From: Symbiodinium natans
Lineage: Eukaryota > Sar > Dinophyceae > Suessiales > Symbiodiniaceae
Direction: 5' to 3'
Length of the DNA stretch: 64,000 nt
Assembly: GCA_905221605.1 (NCBI GenBank)
Contig: CAJNDS010002801.1
Coordinates: forward strand, 188,001-252,000
Each line of letters starts with the position of its first letter. The stretch's first letter is position 1. The position numbers were made by a program, and so were the translations under genes. The notes under the pieces are model-generated. The model saw only the letters and a program-made list of their open reading frames with translations. It did no database searches and was not told the origin of the DNA. Below, piece after piece: positions 57,740 through 64,000 of the stretch.

Positions 57740-58063
57740 ATGGCTTTTGGCCATCACTCGGCGGCGAGGCGCGGCTGGCGTGGTGCGCTCCTGCGCTGCT
57801 CATGCCATGACAGTGACGACAACAAAAACGACAGTGACGACAGTGACGACAGTGACGACAGTGACGACAGTGACGACAGTGACGACAGTGGCTATGCATT
57901 TCCTCCTTTAGCAGACTCTGCGAGGCCTCTGCTCGGCTTCTGCGAGGTAGCCACTGACGTAGCAACAGGGGGTTCGTTTAAACTCAAAATGAAGAGATGC
58001 TCCCCAAACGCCCTAGTCGCAAGACTGCCTGAAAGGCTTACTTGGGAAAGGGACCTGAGCTAA
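57740..58063 (+). CDS. 107-codon frame with an acidic SDD repeat
   Basis: The frame holds a 9-bp tandem repeat that encodes about seven Ser-Asp-Asp triplets. It continues with non-repeat sequence (GYAFPPLADSARPLLGFCEV, then KLKMKRCSPNALVARLPERL) to a stop. The repeat length is a multiple of three, so the acidic tract keeps frame, as in true coding repeats. The antisense reading gives Cys-Arg-His triplets and is less plausible. The start and any introns are unknown. Confidence 0.27.
   Translation: MAFGHHSAARRGWRGALLRCSCHDSDDNKNDSDDSDDSDDSDDSDDSDDSGYAFPPLADSARPLLGFCEVATDVATGGSFKLKMKRCSPNALVARLPERLTWERDLS
57832..57890. repeat. 9-bp tandem repeat (CAGTGACGA)
   Basis: Six to seven copies, frame-preserving; see the overlapping frame at 57740-58063. 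Confidence 0.92.
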
Positions 58064-58228
58064 TTGCGAACTTCGGAACTTCGATGCAAACGAAGTTGCC
58101 ACTGACCCGGCTGCCGGTGCCGCTGCGAGTGCTTATCCGCGAGAGGCCTGTTGGGAGATGCGGGAGAACAAGGCAGGCGTTGTTTTAAGTGTGGGGGGTA
58201 CGGGTACCCCTTACATACTCGGAAGGCT

Positions 58229-58263
58229 CCCCCCACCCACCCACCCACCCACCCCCCCCCCCC
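58229..58263. repeat. CCCA repeat followed by a poly-C run
   Basis: Five CCCA units run into about 14 C. Poly-C or poly-G runs of 14 or more are also at 1138-1155, 28826-28842, 37079-37094, 40061-40073 and 43394-43413. Confidence 0.85.
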
Positions 58264-58269
58264 ATCCAA

Positions 58270-60270
58270 AAAAAAAGTTGGAAACACGATGGAAACACCG
58301 ACTTGCTCCCAAAGCCTGCGCCTTTGAACTTTTTCCCTTTTGGGCGTTGCTTCATAAACTCCAACGTCGCAGCCCTACAACCAACAGGATACCCCGGAGC
58401 AGACATCGGAGTGCTATAAAGATTCGGATGCCGGGCCTAAAGCCGAGAACAGCAGTGTGGCAATTGGATTGTGCTGGGGGCTTCGCGGGTTCAGGGCGCA
58501 GGGTGAAGTTGCATTTCTAATCACAGGGTTTCCCAGCATGTAGAGATCTCAGCACTTGGAGAAGCAGGTCTTGGCTTACCGGGACAAGTCATGACTCATG
58601 AATTCATGATTCAGGCAAGGCATGCACGCGGTCTGAGGCCTGAAGCTCGCTGCGAGCTGTGCTTGTGGGAGATGCAGCTCATCCCACTGGTTGGCTCGGC
58701 AATGTTCGGGGCATAGGGTGCCAGCCAAATGTATGAATCAGATGACTTTGACCACGGACTCAACACTCTCATGATGATGACAAGGCTACGCAAATCCCAC
58801 ACGACATGACCACAGGCGCCTATGGCATATGGGCGCTGCAATTGGTACGTGCGTTGCTTCCGCTCATCAGAAGCTGTCTGCTCTGAGCAGCCACACAGCC
58901 ATGCAAGGCACGCATCAGCCTCCAGCCTCTAACGGAACAGCAGGGAACAGCATGGCGGTTGCAGGTGCTCTCTCTGAAATTTAAGGACCATGCCCTCCGG
59001 ATTCACGAAGTGCGAGGGCATGGCACCCGGTCTCCCTGCCGTAGACATGGACTTCGGGATGAGGGGCAGTTGGTTTACTTGGCTTCCTTTCCGCCGCGCA
59101 GAGAGGCACTCCTACGTTGTGCTGGGCGGGGGGGCTTTGCAGATAGCAGCACCTGGCCTTGGAGTGGGGGGAGTGGGGGGAGGGTGGGGCCCTCTAGTAC
59201 TGAAAACCTCTCGAAGAAAAAGTCTGAGGGTCGGCACCCAAACTGGTCTCCAGCATCAGGTTCCCGTTGCCTCCCGGCCTTGGCTCAGGCTCATGAGCCT
59301 GCATCAGAAGCTTGCCTAAAGAGCCCCTTTTAGGTCGTCAGAGGTCGGGGTGCTACGGCACACTATGACCTTTAAGGGCTCTTCTGCTTCACAGGTTTTG
59401 GCGTCTCCTGGGCCCTGGGCCCTGTCCCAAACCAAACCACCTCACGGCCCTGCGGCCGCCGGACCAGCTTGAGCTCGACCTGAAGCGGACTCTGCACTGC
59501 TGTACAACCTGCATACACCACGTCTACACTAGAGTTATGCATATTAAAAGTTGCATACTCGTACGAGATACTACATACATGACGCAACCCAACAAACAAA
59601 GCTCCAAGGTTTAGGGTGATTGTGGTCTGCCCCGGGCGTCCTTATCACACACGCGAAGGTCTGGCAAACGCAGCCGCTTGAACGTACCAGACCGCACTTC
59701 CCTTCGCATGGGCCCGCTTGCTTTATGGCTGTCTGGCTGTTGGGACTAGATGGACGCGTGTGCAAGAATCTCTGGTCAATATCGCGCAATGAGGGGCTTC
59801 CCTGAAACCTGGCCGGGTCATGTGATGTAAGGGACGAGTCTGCTCGGTACGCATGCAGATTCCCATCTTTTTTTGCCTTTTCTGGTGCACGCTGGCCATC
59901 ACAACGCTGCAGCTGTTCGGCAAGCTGACGCAGCCAAAATCACAAAGCTGCAGCTGTGCGAACGTTTTAAGCCCACACTTTTCCTTCATTACCCTATTCG
60001 TACCTGCAGCTCCTTCCAGGCGCCTTAGGCTGTCAAAGGAGGCTGCTCCCTTGCACACCCTCACACCGGCGGCCACACGCAGCGCGGCAGTCGTAGTATG
60101 CGCAGAGCACCAGCACCACCAGGATCCTGGGTGCTGGACACGCCTTCCGAACGCAGCGAGCCAAAGCAGTAAGTACATGTAAGCACATAAGTTATATTAG
60201 CACATAAGTAGCTACGTGCTCAGCTTGGGCTGCTCGAGTAGGACCCCCGCCAAGACGCAACGCACACATG
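58270..60270. other. no confident gene
   Basis: Downstream flank of the PQ-loop gene. The plus frame at 59853-60182 begins with a signal-peptide-like MQIPIFFCLFWCTLAITTLQ but is low-complexity afterwards and overlaps an antisense frame. Confidence 0.35.
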
Positions 60271-60278
60271 CAAGCAAG

Positions 60279-60956
60279 TCACATGGCACAGCCAACAGCT
60301 TGCGACAGAACCGTGGTCAATCTCTCCTTTGAGCTCTCAATCTGAAAGTAAAGATTGAGGATGCCTCCTAGGCCCATCAAGCCATAGAAGGTGTAGCTGA
60401 CACTGCCGGATCCCTTCACCGACAGGGATGTCCGAATCTGCGGAATCTGACGCACGCCGTTCAGTAAAGCAGATATGTACCCCAAGCTGCTTGCGACAAG
60501 CCGGATGCTCCAGGAACAGTCTGAAAGCGAGGACCAGAGTATGAGGCCGAAGGTGCCAAGCACCAACGTGCCCACTTGACCCAGCCATGCCTTGCGAAAG
60601 AAGCGCCTGCACCCTTCGGAATAGAGTGTGCACCAGTAGTACAGGGGGAAGAACAGCAGCCACTGGACCAGAACCTGGTAGAAGGCTAGGAGGTTGGCCT
60701 GGCACAGCCACCACGTGGACGCGCAAGCCTTTATCTGAGGGAACTTCAGCAACATCATGTTCCAAGCAAGGCAGGTGTAGGCCGCATTGGTCAAGAGGAT
60801 GGTGGCCGGGGAAACCCCCTGGCAGCTGCCCTTCGACCAGATCTTCACATGGGCAGGGATGATGCTCACCGCTGTGCCCAAGACCAAGACAAGGCCGATG
60901 GCCACACTGAACGGGTGAGCAACTCCATGTTCATAGCGATATTTGCATTCGTCCAT
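60279..60956 (-). CDS. PQ-loop repeat membrane protein (SWEET/cystinosin-like fold)
   Basis: An uninterrupted 225-codon frame begins at ATG (60956) and ends at TGA (60279). The protein is strongly hydrophobic, with about six or seven membrane segments near residues 15-36, 48-69, 82-108, 127-144, 150-172 and 187-206. A clear PQ-loop lies at residues 168-190 (QIPQIRTSLSVKGSGSVSY). A first, degenerate loop lies at residues 31-54 (SIIPAHVKIW, then GSCQGVSP), where the usual PQ is PA. A further PQ stands at 73-74 (KFPQIKAC). Known PQ-loop proteins move sugars or amino acids across organelle or plasma membranes; the substrate here cannot be told. An in-frame TAG sits directly before the ATG and makes an AG suitable for trans- or cis-splicing. 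Unlike the other named loci it has no visible intron. It lies about 0.3 kb downstream, on the same strand, of the CBM20-like locus. An added exon at either end is not excluded. Confidence 0.85.
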   Translation of the reverse strand: MDECKYRYEHGVAHPFSVAIGLVLVLGTAVSIIPAHVKIWSKGSCQGVSPATILLTNAAYTCLAWNMMLLKFPQIKACASTWWLCQANLLAFYQVLVQWLLFFPLYYWCTLYSEGCRRFFRKAWLGQVGTLVLGTFGLILWSSLSDCSWSIRLVASSLGYISALLNGVRQIPQIRTSLSVKGSGSVSYTFYGLMGLGGILNLYFQIESSKERLTTVLSQAVGCAM

Positions 60957-61279
60957 CTATTCCATCTTCCATCCTCCCCCCAAGTTATGCCCTCTACAAA
61001 TGACCCTTGGGAGCTTAACTGCTGCAAGCACCTGGTGGATGTCCAAGCATCAGAACATGGCAGGTGCGATGCTTCATTCAGACCCTCCTACCCAGAATGT
61101 GCTCCATCATTGGCCGAGGTTTGCGCTCGCACGCCACACGGCAACTCTGTGGTTAAGGTCCACATGTCGCCCTGACGGCCACATTTGGCTGATCTTGACT
61201 GGAACTTGGGGTTGAGTATTTTTTGGCCACCGCCTAGCTGACTCAGAGAGACGCACTGCAGGCCACGGTTGAGGTATTT

Positions 61280-61349
61280 GGAGCTGAAGGTTTCAAGGCC
61301 GCTTGCGAGGAATGATGACGAACTCAGTTACATGACCCGCTTCAAAGAA
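61280..61349 (-). CDS. candidate terminal exon downstream of the CBM20-like exon
   Basis: After the acceptor-like CTTGAATGTCCAG at 61350, the minus strand is open for FASPHGFFEAGHVTEFVIIP followed by RKRP and a TGA. It is on the same strand as the CBM20-like exon and ends about 320 nt before the PQ-loop start codon, so it would make a sensible gene end. The family is not recognised and phase with the exon above was not established. Confidence 0.3.
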
Positions 61350-61459
61350 ACCATGAGGTGACGCGAACTGCTGGACATTCAAGGTCCAAGGTTGCATGCA
61401 CTGGAAGAACCAGCCTCGCAGGGAGGGAATATCCAGTGTCGGGAGGGTTCATTCCCTTC

Positions 61460-61580
61460 CCCAGCGCCTGGCACTGCATTAAGGCTGCATCAGCTAGGCT
61501 CCAGCTGCCCAGGGCAGGAACAGAGCCGCAAACCTCACAGAGCATTCCGACAGCACTCTTGAAGGTGTTTTCTTCAAGTG
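61460..61580 (-). CDS. CBM20-like starch-binding domain exon (partial)
   Basis: An open minus-strand frame contains EVCGSVPALGSWSLADAALM (upstream residues TFKSAVGMLC). This matches the signature of CBM20 starch-binding modules, where a V-x-GS-x-P-x-LG-x-W core precedes an acidic or small-residue stretch. The exon probably ends at one of the donors just after ALMQ (GTGCCA or GCGCTG). The acceptor may be TGTGAG|G or lie further up. A second segment at 61280-61349 on the same strand (acceptor TGTCCAG|C) reads FFEAGHVTEFVIIPRKRP and then stops; it could be a terminal exon of the same gene but was not shown to be in phase. CBM20 domains occur in amylases, glucan water dikinases and laforin-like phosphatases; nothing here tells which. 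The motif is short, so confidence is moderate. Confidence 0.5.
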
Positions 61581-62336
61581 TCCTTGAGCCCTTGGGATTC
61601 GGATGGGTTCGGGATGTTGAGATCCGTAAGGAGTCCTAAGGGTTCGCGAACCATTCCATGTCCCTGCATCCTTGCTCTTTTGGACATGCTCATAACGCTT
61701 CCGTTGTTTCCGAGATGTCGTGACACCCTGCATTCTTCAGGACATGCTTCAGCTGTCGCAGAAAAGGCGTCCTGAGGCAAAGGACTTGGGGAACGGGCAC
61801 GGCTGACCATTCCAGCTGCGCTGCAGCCAAGGGACTAGGAGGTCTTCACCATAGCCGATCTTTGTGTGTGCCTGTAGTGCTTCAGCACTGGTGGCCGATT
61901 TTTGGTGCTAGTTGAGTTTGTAAGGACGAAGGAGAAAGAGAGAGACTCTTGGGGGTATTTCGGCTCTTACACGCACAAGGCAGGCGAGGATTCGGTTCGA
62001 AGGTCTGTCCTCTAGATAATCACTAGGATTCCTGCAACAACTCAACACAGAAGCAGAAGTAGAATAGGTAACATCAGTCGTCGCAGGAACCCCATCCAGT
62101 GTACAACTATCTCTGCGGTCCCCACACAGCAACCTTGTCCGTGTGCCAACTATTCAAGGACGAAGGAGCCTACTACGAATCCTCCTACTTCTGCTCACTG
62201 CTACGACTTGCCGTAAGAGCAATGCAAGAGCGAAAAACAAGTCCGAAACGGGGCTTTCACCACCCGCTTAAGCCAGCACATCTTCAAAAGTGACCACGAA
62301 AAAAGCTGGCTGACAAATCAGCGTTTCCCCGTAGCC

Positions 62337-62516
62337 ATGGGGGCGGAGGGGAGCCCTTACTTCTACTACGCTGACTGCTACTACGACGACGACTGCGACG
62401 ACGACTATGACGATGCAAAAAAGTGTTGTTTTAGGCCGTCGGATTCAGGGTTCCTTCTGGGGGCTCCGAGCACCCCTCAAACCACGTGGATGTATGGAAA
62501 TGGCCACCCACCTTGA
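62337..62516 (+). CDS. 59-codon small open frame, Asp/Tyr-rich
   Basis: The frame begins at ATG 62337 (MGAEGSPYFYYADCYYDDDC) and has a run of Asp and Tyr followed by AKKCCFRPSDSGFLLGAPST and a stop. The bases just before and over the ATG, CCGTAGCCAT, equal the first ten invariant bases of the dinoflagellate spliced leader; similar GTAGCCAT strings at about 2452 and 9646 suggest chance. No family is recognised. Confidence 0.2.
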   Translation: MGAEGSPYFYYADCYYDDDCDDDYDDAKKCCFRPSDSGFLLGAPSTPQTTWMYGNGHPP

Positions 62517-62751
62517 TCCGCACCGCGATGTGCGCAGCATTAGCATCGGCCATGCCTGACGCATGTCTGTGCGAGAAGAAGTATGTTGAGCTGTTAAGCA
62601 ATTCTGGCTTACGATGCAAAAAAATCGAGCGGGCTTACAGCTCACTTCATCGTTTAAGGTGAACTCTCAGAACTGCATGAGGCCGCAAGAAGCACCTCAA
62701 TAATGGCTCGCTGCTGGCCCTTGAAACGATGAGACACAGGCTCTCAGCACG

Positions 62752-62783
62752 AACAGCGCAAAAACAGCGCAAAAACAGCGCAG
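62752..62783. repeat. 12-bp tandem repeat (CAGCGCAAAAA)
   Basis: Three copies of a short CAGCGCAAAAA unit. Confidence 0.8.
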
Positions 62784-63897
62784 GGGAAACTGTAGTGTTG
62801 ACACGTGGTGATCTTGCTAGGTGCAGGGTGCATGCGCGAATGAGATGCGAATCCTGTCCTTAATACTTGCATGTCTTAAAACACCCTCGCATGTCAATTT
62901 CCATGGCGTGGCGCCTGCCTACATGCTGTGCGGCTTGAGCCACCACAATGGAGACTTGTCGCAAGACTGCGACAAGAACTGCAAGCACTGCAGGTGCCAC
63001 AGCAAAGCACCTGTTTCTGCTGAGAGAGGCCCTTCTGGCTTGGCCCGCTTGGCAGCCTGGAACACAGGACTGCAATAAACTCCGCACCCTTCGACGGCTT
63101 TGATGGCTTTGTACAAGTCCAGCTGAGGTCTGGAAACCATCCCTGGCCAGGTAGCACTCATCCTGAGCGCCCCGGATTCTCCACTTCTGCACTTCGAAAC
63201 CGATTTTATGGGCAATCTTGTTCCTAATTCTTCGTGTGCGTATGACAAGCAGGGATGAGGTGCGAGGCTAGGGAGTCCATTCTCCCCCGAAGCAAGAAGG
63301 CAGCTCAGACTCATTGGCCATGAATCGGCTCAGCTTTTGTAGCTGAGGGGCCGAAGACTCACTCCTGGATGCAAAACACAAGGGCCCAAGCTGGAGGGCA
63401 TGACTAGCGTCCTTTGAACCCTGATTCATGCGCCAGCTCGATCATGCTCCCATGCACTGCTCGCGTCGCCAGCCGCAGCACGCTCACCCTCCCTCCCAAA
63501 CTCGGGCACTCCTCCTGCATGCATGACGCTCGGACCTTCGCAAATGTCTAAGATTCAGTACGGAGCAGTCAAGAATGGGAAGAGCCCAAAGGAGGCACTA
63601 AAAGAAAGCTGAGAGTGCCGCGCGGGTGTGGCGTGAGAGCCTCGATACTCTCTGGCCTTCACACGCTGGTTGATGCTGGCGCTTGCAAGTGAGTAGCCGT
63701 TCCGTAATCAGCTTGATCTCCCCCGCCTGACTGTTCATCAGAATCGGAGCCTTTCCGCTGGCGCTTTGGCCTAGATTTGTTTCCATCAAGCTGAAACGTT
63801 AGTTGACTTGGTGACCAAGACTTCGTGAATCAAATTACAGACAACGAGTCCTGTCACATGCCACAAGTAAGACCAAGCTGATGTTTGCACCCTTTCG

Positions 63898-63966
63898 GGG
63901 GGGGGGGGGGGGCGGGGGAGGTCGTGGACTAAGCACCGGAGGGGGGAGGGAGGGAGGGCGGGGGGT
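63898..63966. repeat. G-run cluster at the window end
   Basis: Seventeen G, a C, then several runs of four to six G within 70 bp; capable of forming G-quadruplex DNA. Confidence 0.85.
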
Positions 63967-64000
63967 AGGCAGATTGCACGGGACAGCTATCCAAGCGTCC

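Noticed and set aside
1-64000. tRNA, rRNA, CRISPR arrays, insertion sequences, bacterial operons
   Set aside because: None was seen. Direct repeats are all tandem micro- or minisatellites without spacers, and no transposase, reverse transcriptase or integrase motif was recognised.

Overview
This 64 kb window looks like nuclear DNA of a eukaryotic alga, most probably a dinoflagellate (Symbiodiniaceae or a relative; genus not determinable by eye). Supporting evidence: scattered short arrays of the TTTAGGG telomere motif in both orientations; very low density of long reading frames; abundant microsatellites; genes broken into short exons (40 to 150 nt); and spliced models that need GC-AG as well as GT-AG introns. 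I see no bacterial operon, ribosome binding site, CRISPR array, rRNA or tRNA.

Four loci can be tied to protein families. (1) Minus strand 60279-60956 is one uninterrupted 225-residue PQ-loop-repeat membrane protein. (2) Minus strand 21965-23921 is a five- to six-exon GFA/CENP-V-like zinc protein; the splice phases join cleanly and rebuild all the expected cysteine motifs. (3) Minus strand 16378-16803 holds two exons of a CBM48 / AMPK-type glycogen-binding module. (4) Minus strand near 61.46-61.58 kb holds a CBM20-like starch-binding segment just upstream of the PQ-loop gene.

Layout: 0-7 kb is almost all repeats and unassigned sequence (9-mer array at 2.6 kb, 13-mer array at 4.1 kb, A+T-rich island at 5.6-6.0 kb). 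7-15 kb has a few isolated splice-flanked exon candidates. 16-24 kb holds the CBM48 gene, a 544 bp CTT tract, a plus-strand exon candidate and the GFA gene. 29-34 kb has several minus-strand exon candidates, many hydrophobic. 34-44 kb is mostly unassigned, with G-rich runs and degenerate telomere-like sequence. 44-58 kb has unassigned exon candidates on both strands. 60-62 kb holds the CBM20-like and PQ-loop loci, head to tail on the minus strand.

Most exon candidates outside the four named loci were found as open segments bounded by AG and GT; such sites also arise by chance in this sequence, so their confidence is low. No complete new multi-gene system is evident. The most interesting signals are the GC-donor introns whose first bases are repeated at the start of the next exon, the dispersed telomere-like arrays, and long purine/pyrimidine tracts inside introns.
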